Shown one piece after another: positions 25,024 through 37,500 of a stretch of 60,000 nt of DNA (the first letter of the stretch is position 1; every line of letters starts with the position of its first letter). Origin of the DNA: Bugula neritina (taxonomy: Eukaryota > Bryozoa > Gymnolaemata > Cheilostomatida > Bugulidae). Both the position numbers and the translations under genes were made by a program. The stretch lies in assembly GCA_964035545.1 (NCBI GenBank), contig OZ037767.1, positions 3,110,680 to 3,170,679 of the forward strand, in the 5' to 3' direction. The notes beneath the pieces were generated by a model, which was not told the DNA's origin, ran no database searches, and saw nothing but the letters and a program-made list of their open reading frames with translations.

Positions 25024-27010
25024 ATGGGGCTAAATTTTACCAGCTTTTCTTTCATATTTCTTCTTTTAGGTAAAATTATATCTTTAATCAACAAATTTTC
25101 TACAAATTTTATTACAAGTACCAACAAGCTCATAGTATTCTTACTTCATACAATACACTATGTATAATAATATTAGACATGTATATATACAAGTATTTTA
25201 TATAATATGTAATATACTACATATATAGGTGTGTGTTTTAAGGGGGGGAATAGAAGTTTCTAATCTTTGGTAAGTATTATGCTTAGAACTGAGACTATAG
25301 ACCTTAAAAAGAACTACACTTAGGTACCTATTTTTCTCTTTCAATTTAAATAATATAACTGTGTATGTTATAAAAACATTTAAACAGATGTATAGTTATA
25401 AGTTCATGTGTCACACTATACAACCTTTGTGCAGCTTTTAAAAAACTAATATATTCTTAGGGTGGGCGGTAGCTACCCCCTGCCCGGCAGAGTATCCAGA
25501 GCAGTTTGGTGACTCATGCTTTTCTGTGAGAGGCTCAGAGTTGGTGCAGCCTCTGGAAGCTATGATTAGCTGTAATGGAATGGGAGCCTCCTTGGCACAC
25601 ATTCCAAACTTCAGTGTTCAGGCAGCTAAGAACTTTGCTGAAAGACTTGTTGGAGATTACAATTTGAGTGAGTTGAAAACTTTACCCAGCCTTCCATTTA
25701 AAGTAGCATGATTTCTAATTACATGGTGACATTATTAGGTTGTTAAGATGATCTTTAGAATATCTATTGTGCTTTATATAAATATGTATGGTAGTTTTCC
25801 CACTTGTGGCGTATGTATTAAGCATTAAAACCTTTTCTTCTAACATTTGCTCAATATGTGGGAGGGAGGGGATTAACATAACAATAAACAATTAATTAAA
25901 AAGTGAATAGCATTTAAAAGAATTTTCAGTTTACAGTTATTTTGTGATTACAAAATTTGCGCATTTAAATCTCAAATTAAACCATTATAATACAGTTATA
26001 ATAGAGATGTAGCTACTACAGTATATCTGTTACAGCTGATGCCTACATCGGCTTGCTCTCTGTTGGAAGAGGTGATGACTTCTACTGGACTGCTAGCTCT
26101 GAGACCATATTGAATGAACAGCTGAACCTGGGCTACAACGTCACTGAGCAATGTCTTTTTTCTATCAGCAACAGTAAATACAACTACTAAAACAATAAGA
26201 TTAAAGTAACATACTAAGAAAAGGCTCTGTTTTAAAGTTCATTCCATTAGAATCTTTCTATAACACTATACAGCTTTCAAATTAATAAAATCAATTTATA
26301 GGAAAATATCTATAATAATGTTGAGAGTCAAATATCCATGATTATAAGTAAAAAGTGCAGTAGTATATAATAATAGACTTCATACAATTACTGCCAGTTA
26401 GTATATCAAACAGGATGTACCAGTGAATAAATTTCTGTCAATATAACAGAGAGTTGAAGATCGTTTATCTATGCACCTTATGAAACCCAATAATTACCAA
26501 ACAAATGCATCTAAAATTTAAAGTAAGTAAATATAGCATTAAGATTTTGTATAAGCTTTTGACTCTTATTTGATAGGTGGAGAGCTCATCTGCCACGCTA
26601 CCAACAACCTGGCTGCTCCACGTAAACCATACATATGTGAGATAAATATTCCACCGACAGTCAACGCGAGCACATCCACTGTAGCATCTACATCGACTAC
26701 TGAGACTACCATCAGCTATTCTCAAACCACAAGTAATGCCACCCAAGAGCTGAAGAAATGTCGTCCCACATGGTACAAGTATCTCGCTACAGCTATAAAC
26801 CAACAGCAGCTACACCTGCACCAGGATTTCCTGGAGCACAAGGACCTGCTGGTCTACAGTGAATGTCTACTATATTGTTCAACTAATCCAACTTGCAGAA
26901 AGGTGGTGGTATTTGACCAAACGTCATGCTATTTTCTTTCAGATGGTCCGTTGCCAAATCTAGAAGCTTCACTCCCGGGGACACTGGGAGTTGTCTACAC
27001 TAAATATTAA
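25024..27010 (+). CDS. Secreted C-type lectin / short linker / PAN protein (paralogue E)
   Basis: Exons 25024-25069, 25461-25667, 26036-26173 and 26577-27010, all phase 1, encode 274 residues. MGLNFTSFSFIFLLL is a clear signal peptide. Lectin-like domain: TPCPAEYPEQFGDSC, SCNGMGASLAHIPN, AYIGLLSVGRGDDFYWTASS, QCLFSISN, PYICEI. The acidic WxxD of the other copies is replaced by FYWTASSE, and EPN/QPD/WND are absent. The Ser/Thr linker is only about 35 residues. The PAN/apple-like module (191-274) has cysteines at KCRPTW, ECLLYC, PTCRK and TSCYFLS and stops at VVYTKY, lacking the extra Cys tail of B and C. It is the shortest and GC-richest member. Secreted; role in adhesion or recognition is inference. 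Confidence 0.87.
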
Positions 27011-27917
27011 AGAAGTAATCAACAGGTTACTAATAAGATTCTGCAAAAGTTGCTATTTTCTATACCCCATTCAACATTTATACACTTGCAGCAAAATACT
27101 TTGCACTTTCTTTTTGAATATTTTATTTTTTTTAATACACACACCTGCACTGACATGTCAAGCTAGGCTATGGCACCTCAAATCTAGTCTACTTTTCTAA
27201 CAGCTAAGAGTAGATGTGAGTAACGTTAGGTAACATATCAGGTTTCTTGTTTGTTCACATTGTATCTTATGTGTAAAAATGTGCATTATTTTATTGATGA
27301 AGTTTTTAAAGTTATTCATATTACTTATATTATTATATAAATTAATGTTGTATGAATTAATATATACTTCTTAACTATTTTTTTGAAAGTATTTTTGTGA
27401 AATAGTTGTGTATCCATAAAAAATTATGTGTAATACGTATACGGATTTTTTTATTATTGCCTTTCCTTCGATAGACATCAACCAATTAAGTAGAATTGTA
27501 ATCACTATGATATAGATAGCTAACAGCCTTTGCACTCAGTTGATGTTAATATTCAAAATCACTCCAACAAGTAAACTAATGCAGCACAAGTGAGTGAAAA
27601 AGCTATATTTTTCCCTTCTTTGAGATTGTCAAATTTAAAAAGTGCTAGAACAGACTAAAACTGAATTGGTGTGGTATAGCTTTTAAATTTATTCCATACA
27701 CTGATGAACATACAAAACAAGAATACGGAATATTAAAATGATTAACAAAATAACGAAAAGTCACCATAAGAAATAGTTGTAAAATTGAGGACTAAGAAAG
27801 AGACAGTGAGTGTGACTGTGACAAATGGTAAAGAGTCAAGAGAACGTTAATAAATAATCAGTTCAATAGTTACTATGGCGATTACGTAAATAATCAGTGA
27901 AATAGATCAGGCAGTGT
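27011..27917. other. Intergenic between paralogue E and the USP34 3' end
   Basis: AT-rich 3' flanks of convergent genes. TTTATT near 27688 could serve as a minus-strand poly(A) signal for the terminal open frame at 27918-28198. Nothing else recognised. Confidence 0.45.
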
Positions 27918-28198
27918 TCATGAGATGTCTTCTTCAACTTCGAGATTCTCCAGAATTGAGAGAACCGCTCCAATGGTGTCAAGGACATTTTCTACCATCT
28001 CAATCTTTCGCTTCATCTTATTTATAGCTTCGTTATTTGCTACGCATAAAAGTATGTGCACCATTATTATGGAGGTTAAACATGCTGTTAAATAGATGAA
28101 GATATACAAGCTATATGACATGACAATACAATTTGGTGCAATATTTTGATAGATCATACAGTAGAAATTTGGCACATTTAAAAGGAAATGTTTATTGG
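27918..28198 (-). CDS. Possible terminal exon: membrane segment plus coiled-coil tail
   Basis: Minus-strand open frame of 92 residues after an acceptor (CTGTAG at 28199-28204). It has a hydrophobic run (SLYIFIYLTACLTSIIMVHI) and a charged amphipathic tail (KMKRKIEMVENVLDTIG) ending EEDIS. Its phase (two leading bases) fits the GTGAGT donor that ends the last well-supported USP34 exon at 28580, so it may be an alternative USP34 C-terminus, which would add a membrane anchor not known in vertebrate USP34. It may instead be part of a separate gene or a chance frame in AT-rich DNA. AATAAA within its start (28191-28196) could end the unspliced isoform. Confidence 0.35.
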
Positions 28199-28354
28199 CT
28201 ACAGTTTGGAACCCGTATGAAAACTGTCTTTCGGTATATAGGGTGTATTATTAAGCCAGCCATATCAATCGAAGGCTGGATAGCAAGTCGATAAGAGCCT
28301 TAATTCACTCTACATCCTTTACATAGTTTAGATAAGTCAAACATATTTCATAAT

Positions 28355-28360
28355 TTTATT
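28355..28360 (-). promoter_or_regulatory. Candidate USP34 poly(A) signal
   Basis: Plus-strand TTTATT reads AATAAA on the minus strand, about 195 bases after the read-through stop at 28554. A second AATAAA lies at 28191-28196. Confidence 0.4.
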
Positions 28361-28553
28361 TTTTACCTGCATCATAATTGATAGTATAGCAGATTAGGCA
28401 AGGAGCACTTTACCCTGTTATGCATTCAATCAAATTAAATAATTTTTAGTAATTAAAAAATCCGGCAGAAAATATTCTACAGAGTTGAATTAACACAACC
28501 ACCTGACAAGACAACTAAACCAACATGGCAATGGTATTCACACTCAACAAAGG

Positions 28554-31500
28554 TCAAGGATTATCTGAGTAAGACTCACCGGCATCAACACTCGGTAGAG
28601 GTGACTCGGCCGCACCCGAGCTGCCAACGACCTTTGACTCTCGAGCCAACTGGTTCTTTGAACTTCCACTAGCAGCTGATTGGCCAACAAGCGACTGATT
28701 AGAAGACGATTGGCTGGTGGAGGGTTCGTCACTCATTGGTAATGATACCTCTGCGCTCTCTTCAGGCTGAGCAGTGGTTCTAACAGAACAGGTCAAAAAT
28801 GTAACCAAACTTGAAGTCTAACTACAATCCTACTTAGTTGTGACACAAACTGGCCTGGATTAAAACCCACCAAACAAGGTAACTATAAACTGCATTAAAC
28901 CCTTGAACCTGTTCATGAGCTTGAATCCGGGCATATAAATTCACCAACAACAATATTCAAGAATAAAAAACTTGTTACAGAACTAAATCTTCGCCTCGAG
29001 TTGCTACTTACTTTACAGGAGAAGATTGGTGTGACTTCTTAGCAGGAGCTTTTCCTTTGTTTATGCTGGCTGGTCGGCTCTGGCCCTTGCTGGTAGCAGA
29101 CGAACTGTTATCAGCAGACGAACTGTTATCAGCAGACGAACTGTTATCCGCAGAAGAACTGTTATCTGCATGATACTCTATCTTCACAGAGGGAGTGGGT
29201 TCTGCAGAATAAACACACATTCATTACACATACAACATCAAGTGCAAGCAAACCACGCCGGGTCTGCAGCTATTCATAAAGCTATTTTCAGAAATAATGA
29301 AACCAAGTTTCATATGTTCAACTCTAGAAAGAACCGACACGGAGGCAATACACACCGACAACGTCCTCTGAGCTTGTTGAGGGTAACGCCAACTTCCTCT
29401 TCTTAGTGAGAGGTTCTGATTCCGGCACTTTCTGACTGTCCTGTACTCTAGCTGTCAGCATCGTCAGCGTGTCACTGATGTGTTTGTGCAGCCTAGACTT
29501 GTACTCCATACACAGACTCTTCAGAGTGGTGAAGGTTGCAGCAACGTAGGGGTCATACTCCGTCGGCGGCTGTGATTGGTAGATTAGTAGCAGGGCTCTC
29601 AGATCCTGTAAATCATACACAAAATGTTAAAACCTTGTACTACGCTTAGAGAACTGTGTAGCTTTCATATTAATACTAGATATAGTAAACACAATCGGTA
29701 AAATTTTGCAATTTTGTCTAGGTTGTAGAACAATTTTGATTTCAATAAAATAATTGCGTTTGTTATAAAATCTAAACTAAAACTAAGAAGCAGAGCAACT
29801 CAAACATTTACAAAGTGAACGTACAGCGTGGGATCTATGAATAACACCGTGTAGAGTGCTGGAGGGAGATTGGATGACAGCCATTCGAACAAACGAGTGA
29901 ATGCTCTGAATTATAGAATTTATGAGATTAAGTCCTTCAGAACCTGAGTCTTCACATAGCACCAGCTGTTGAACTTGATCTGGCTGGAGCTGCAAAAACA
30001 GTAGCAGACGTATATCAACAGCAGAAGTATAGTTATAGCAAAGGTATAGTAACAGCAGACGTATAGTAGTAGCAGAAGTTTAGTAACAATAGTTGTTAAC
30101 ATAAACAAAATATGAACTATTAAAGACAAGTATTGGAAAGCTGAAAAGTCAAAAGTACCGGAGTTCAGTTTATCAGGTCAAGAAAAGACGAACCTTTTTG
30201 AAGTAGTTAGTGAAAAACATGTAGATGTGTTGGTTGCTTAGACAGCTCCTGTCGTCGTGAAGAATTCCCTCCATGTAGTCTATGAGGTAATTACTCTGAC
30301 ACAGCCGCTCCACTAACAACTTATCTGATTGGCCAGTTCTCTGAGCCTGATATATCTCAGTCCACAACTTAGCAAAGTATGGGAAGTGTAAGGGTATACC
30401 CTCATATGCAACTAAGGCACCTATAACAAGAACAAAGGCTAATAAATGAAGAGCTATGCAACAATCCCACCTAAATACTGTAATACTAACTGTATAGTAA
30501 AGGAACTTAGGCAATTCTTACAAGGCATATAGTGTAGAGCATTAGTTATATACAGCAGTCTTATTATCCAAAGAAATAATCATATATCTTTCATTTGACT
30601 TTTTAACAGTTACTCTAACATAGTCCAAAGGTCATGAACCATTAGTTTAATTTGTAAATATAAAAACACACAATAATTTCATAAGCTCCGCATACACTAT
30701 TGTCTGTTTCCACATTGTACAGAACATCTCACTAGATTTCACTTACTGAGACTAAGAAGTTCATCGGTCAGACAATTCTTGTTCACTGCAAGTCGTACCA
30801 TGAAATCCACAAACAGGTGGTAAGGTGCATAGAACTCCTGTAGGGCATGGTCGTATACACTATCATGTCCCTGTAATACAAGCAGTGTAATGTGTATTAT
30901 TGTTATATATCATGATCATATACAATATCGTGTCCCCGTAATACATCACTGATGCTATATTTTGCTACATGCAAACCAAAAAAGGCTTGTATAATATAAA
31001 AAAAATCTCTACTGAATAAAACAGAAGATAAAACTATTACACCTGTAGATATATTACACCCGTATATACATTACACCTGTAGATATATTACACCTGTAGA
31101 TACATTACACCTGTAGACATATTACACCTGTAGATATATTACACCTGTGGACATATTACAGCTGGAAATATATTATACCAGTAGATATATCTCACATGTA
31201 AATATACTACACTTGTAGATATGACTCACAGCTAAGAGACCCACCTTGTTAGCCTCCACCACGCTGGGGTGGAGGAACATGCCGAACTGAGGGTGAGGGG
31301 GTCTGATGCTGATCTTAGATGCCTGCAGACGTTTGACACTGGACCGAGTCGGGAAGTACGGCCCCTCCAGACAGCAGTGTGAGTTGGGTGACTCCAATCC
31401 CTGGAACAAGACGTGCTGGGCCAGTAACTGAGGGGCTATTTGACTGATGGCACACTCCGGCACGAGTAACGTCAGCTTCTTCAATACGTCTGCAGAAAAA

Positions 31501-34500
31501 AAGACAGTAGAATAAAGATCTCCCTTCTCAGTGAAATACGGCAGACCTTTTTGTTGGTTACTAAGTAAAGCGGAGATTCTTCAACCATAACTTGACCAAA
31601 ACATGTTGTAGCCTGAAAACCTAAACTTCCCTTTTACTATTGCCTCATTTTTACACACAATTACCACATTACATAGCATAGACATCTTTCATACTAATAG
31701 AGATATCCTAGCTGTTTAGATGCATACAATACACTGCAGCTAAGAAAGTTGACACTGTAAATATACATTTTTAGACTATTGCATTCTCGAGATTTAGTAA
31801 CTTTATGTTTCGACAGACAATAAAAAACTACGCTATAATCTATTAGCATAGGGGCCGAGTAGAAACACCCCAACCCAACACTGACCACAAAGGAACGACT
31901 GCTATACAGTCAGAAGCAGAAGGCATACCGAGGCAGTGGAGTCGGACTTCAGACGGGGAGTAGGAGTTGAGCAGAGTAAGACAATTCTTAATGAGAAACG
32001 TCTTCTCCCAGGCATTCAGCACGTTGAACAAGGTTATTGTTCTCTCGGTTCCGTCAAACAGCGTCACGGCTAAAAATAAACATTAGATATTAAATGATTT
32101 TCCCAATTATAAGTGATGAACCAGAACTAGACAAGCACACAGCATCAACAGAGGGTAAGAGACTGGAAGAATGTCACCGAGACACCAGAATGTAGCCTCT
32201 CACCTTCGTTGCCGTCCTCTACCTTGCTCAGAGCTACTGTGAGTAGAGATATGATGAGGGAGAGACAATCACTCATGTCTGTCAGCACGTGACACGCTGT
32301 CGCCTCGTGGTACATGCCGTGTATGAAACCAAAGGCTTCAGAGAGCATGGTGAGACCCGACATGAGCACCCAGGTGTACCTGTCTTCATCTGTCACCAGC
32401 ACTATCTTCAGTACACTACAGTAACGTACACAGTATACTACAGTACACCATAGGAATATACACTACACATACAGTACACTACAGTAACATACACAGTAAC
32501 TACAGTACACCATAGTAGTATACACTACATATACAGTACACTACAGTAACGTACACAGTATACTACAGTACACCATAGTAGTATACACTACACATACAGT
32601 ACACTACAGTAGCATACACAGTAACTACAGTACACCACAGTAACATACACAGCATCTACACCATAGCAGTATACACTACACATACAGTACACTACAATAG
32701 GATACACGGTAACTTACGTAATGATGGTCTGCCAATCAGATCTGGAGTTGAGACTTTGCTGGTGCATATACATGACTTTCCTCTTGAACAGAGTGACAGC
32801 CTGTTTCTCCTCAGGTGAGCTGTCAGGGTGGGTGGTCGACATCATCTCCAGAATGTTCAGCAACTGGCTGACGGCCTAAAGTCATCAGCAAATATAATCC
32901 TGACATTATTGCTAGTATATATACCATGTAATATATAGTATATATATTGTATAATTTATACTAATAATTATACTGCATATACAAATAATCGTTATGTATA
33001 TTTTGTAATAATAATCACAGTATATTATAGCAAAAATAAATAACGGAAAATGTCAATAAATCTCATCTAGTGAAAATACTGTAGTACAGTAATACTCTGT
33101 TTACACTACAACAGAATATATAATATATCATACTATGTACTACTGTCATATGACACAGTATATATTATGTAAGCTTAGCCTACTAATTACCAGGACGTAT
33201 TGGTTGGGGTAGGGGAGGATGTGCTGAAAGGCCCACATCATATTCTGGTGCTGTGCCAAGTGTCTGGTGAAAGAGCGCGACTTCTTGCAGCAGGCAGCGA
33301 GGATGCCGTAGTAGGCCGGCAGCATGCTACGGTTGTAGGACACGACCTCCTGGTCATCGTGGTCAGCTCTGAAACAGTTCCACCATCTTGATGAACACAA
33401 ATATCTCAACTGCATTATTTTATAGGGCTTTAGGAAAAAACTTTAAAACAAATCTTTGATCGGAAAAATTATCACACCAAGTTTGATTTATTGCACACTC
33501 ACTTTTCCATTAGAATTTTATGAAATAATAGTTACATGCACTTTGGAAAGAAACTTATTTGTTTCAACGAAGTATAGACATTTCTATCTGATGATGAGCT
33601 ACATTTGGGAGTTGTCGTCCACGTAGAAAATTCACACAAGTCTCATGAGATGAATTACTAGGAGACTATGCTAGAAACAAGAAGTCTAATCACGGAGGCA
33701 ACTCACAGGATGTAGTTGAAGCCGATGTTCTTTGTGACGGAGAGGTTAGAAGTGATGAGGTGAAGGTTGGGAGGACAGTCATGACAGGCATGGTACCAGA
33801 ACATGAGCAGAGCCAGCTTGTTCTGGTTCCTGCTGATCTGTGAGTCCGTCATCTTAGGCTGAAACATCTGCCACATGTGCGGGAAGTACGGCGAGAACTA
33901 TAACAGGAAGTAGTGTCGTGACTACCACCTGCTTTACCACCTGCCTTACCGGACCTTCACTCAGACGTAAGGTAAATGTATTCGCTGCACTATTTAATCA
34001 AATTGGCCAGTTACTATTCTGTTAATTCTATAATTGCTACATAAAAACCAATGTGTAAGTCAAAGCAGTGTTTAGCCATTGCTTAGCAACATGTGTACAT
34101 AGAAGGTCATCTAGCAGGTATGGTACAACTCTAGGTATACTAAATTGACTTAGAACAAGCATCTGCGACACAGGAAACAGTGTTTTGCCAAGGTACTATG
34201 TAAGGTTGAATAATAATCAAAGACAATCAAGTTGGCCATAACAGGTCTCAAACTTTCTATCATAACTGAAAAACATTCACCATCACTTCGTCGCACTCAC
34301 GGAGATTTCTTTGTACTCACCATGAGTTTCTCGTCCTTAGAGATGAGGCAGAGCCGAAGGAAGTTAAGGTAAGACACAAGCTGATTGGTGCTGTATTTAG
34401 TGAAGTCAGCGTACTTCTTAGCTCCCGGCATCAGCTCCAGCAGGTAGTTGTAGATGTCGTGCAGCACGGAGATGGCCTCTGGTGACATCTACAGGATACA

Positions 34501-37500
34501 GTGCATTGTGGGATATTACGGTGTACAGGATACAGTGCATTGTGGGATGCTACGGTGTACAGGATACAGTGTATTGTGGGATATTATAACGTACAGGATA
34601 CAGTGCATTGTGGGATGTTACGGTGTACAGGATACAGTGCATTGTGGGATGTTATGGTGTACAGAATACAATGCATTGTGGGATATTGTGGTGTACAGGA
34701 TACAGTGCATTGTGATGTATTGTCAGTTCTTTCACTGACAGGTGCTGTCTGCTGACGCAATGCTGCCAGCAACACTGACCTGTGACTTGACTTGAGTAGA
34801 TCCGTTAATAGCATCGGCTTGCAGAGCGCGGGCGTAGTGCTTGAAGGCGTGACCGGGTACAAGGGAGACGAGAAGCATCATAGCCCAGGCTCTGACTTTG
34901 TGTAGCTTGTGTGCGAGGAGGTACTTCTCTACCCAGTGATTCAGACTCTCCAACACGAAATCGTTGGCTACGGAGTTGTGGCACACCAAGTTGGACATCC
35001 ACTCCAAGAACTGCTGAGGCTTTCTCTCGCATGCCTACATATCCCAACACAATTTACCTCTTGATTCAAAGAAACATATCAGTGTGCACCTTGAAAACTC
35101 ATGACGTCAAAAAGGCTTTTTATGTGAATATTTTGAGTTACAAAAAGCAGTGAAAGGTGTCGAGTTGCGTGAATTATACGAAACTGCAGGCTAAGAAAAA
35201 TGTCAGATAAGCTCGCGTCTGCAGAGACATGTCATCATATTGACATGTATGACGTTTGTTGTTGTTATGTTGTTTATTAGAGAAGACTTACGGCCCAGAA
35301 ACTGGAGAGGATAATTTCTGTGAACTTGGGTAGTCCTGAGGGGTTGTTCACCAGCTCTGTGGTCATGGTGAGAACTTGGAGGAAAGTCTGTGGAGTTATA
35401 CAGATTGTGTGTATTGCAAAGAGTATACAGTATTTTATACGGATTATAAAGTACTTTACAAAGAGTATACAGTACTTTACAAAGAGTATACAGTACCTTA
35501 CAGAGAGTATACAATACTTTATAAGGTTTTTAAAGTACCCCATTGAGTATAATTTACAAAAACATAAAATGACCAAAAAATATATAGAACTTTACAGAGC
35601 ACCTATATATGACACTATCAGATAATGCCTATTTCGTGCACTTACTCCCTCTCTTCTAATAAAGTAAGTTAAACCCTGCATATACCAGCAAGCTAACTAT
35701 CCTACATACACACCTGGCTAGCTAGGGGGCTCCTTGCGCGCACCGCATTGTTGAGTATAATCGAGACTATGGCAGTAGCCAGCTCCTCGTTGTTCCGACT
35801 CAGAGAGAATATAAGTTTACAGGTCTGTTTAGGGTTTATACAGTCTTTGATCTGATTTACAAGAAACTTCATTCCCTGAAAAAGCACAATCAATTTCCAT
35901 CCCTCTTTGGTACAATGGCAAGAAAAAAATAACTCAACAACCACATTACTCCTTTTAATATAAGGACTGATAGCTATTGGTTAATGCAAAAAAAACCAGC
36001 AGACTATTACATTATAGCCACATCAGTTACGAAAGCTTCACTGAATCATGTCATATGCCCTTTGTTTAACTCTTGGTACTTCAACTAATAGAATGTTGTA
36101 ACTGCACACCATAGAATACTACACGTACGTTGAGATACATTATCAGAGCAAATAACAGAAATCTGTAGACTGCATGAAGCCACCTTTCTTTAAATCTGGT
36201 ATTGCTAGTCTTGTCTTAATAAATATTACTGATTTTATATATTATACTAATTAGCTTAACCGAAGAATGAGTATTTTATCAAACTTCAACTAGCTGGAAA
36301 GACTATGCATAGTACACGAGGTCAGTATAATGAAGCTACACAAGAAGCCTGGATGTAGACGCATCTACACACAAAGGAAGTGATGAACTCACTTTTCCAC
36401 CAATGAGAAGCTCCATATCCCCACCACTCAGCACCAGCTGTTGATCCACACGAGAACTCTCCACCAACATGGCTACCAGGTGAACCATCTTCTCCAGAGA
36501 CGTCACTTTGAACCGCTCCTCCACCAGAGCGGTGAGAGCCTCGTCTTCGTCTTCCTCACTCGACCCACCGGACTACAAGCGCAGTAAGCGATGATGTCAC
36601 ACCACAAAACACTGACATAATCACCATGCATTGCAGCATTAGTAAAATGACACTTCAAACCAGTAAATAGTGTTACACTGATTACAAATTGTGTCACATA
36701 AGTCAACTACGAAGTCACATTACTCAACAAGGTCAACAATGGTGTCACATGAGTCAACTATGGTGTCACATGAGTCAACTAAGGTGTCACTTGAGCCCAA
36801 GATATTGTCACAAAAGAGTCACCAGAAGTTTTAGCTAACAAGGGCAGGGCACGCTCAGTACCGTGTGTGTGTGTGTGTTTAAATCACCCAACAGCTCACT
36901 GGTTTGACGCCATACCTTGGTTAGTAACTGACATGAAAGAGTTCACCAAACCTACCTGACTGCTGTCAGAAGGAGCCTTATCCTTGCTGCCGATATAGAA
37001 GGTGATCATGATGGAGATGCAGTCAATGCGTATGAGGAAACGCTTTTCCTCCTCGCCAAGACGGGCAAACTCAAACAGGAAGGAGAAATACTCCGGCAGA
37101 TATTTACAGTTATTTAGCTGAATGTCCGGGTGCTGTAAGATCTGTAGCTGCTTCAGGATGAACCTTGACACGACGTTACTGTAAGTATATGATAGTATAT
37201 TACACTCACCTAGTATACAGTATATTACACTCACCTAGTATACAGTATATTACACTCACCTAGTATACAGTATATTACACTCACCTAGTATATAGTATAT
37301 TACACTCACCTAGTATACAGTATATTACACTCACCTAGTATACAGTATATTAGACTCACCTAGTATACAGTATATTACACTCACCTAGTATACAGTACAT
37401 TACACTCACCTAGTATACAGTATATTACACTCACCTAGTATACAGTATATTACACTCACCTAGTATACAGTATATTACACTCACCTAGTATACAGTATAT

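Noticed and set aside
34454-34755. Cys/Tyr-rich open frames such as repeated GYSALWD
   Set aside because: Produced by the 34-bp array; the gene there is on the other strand.
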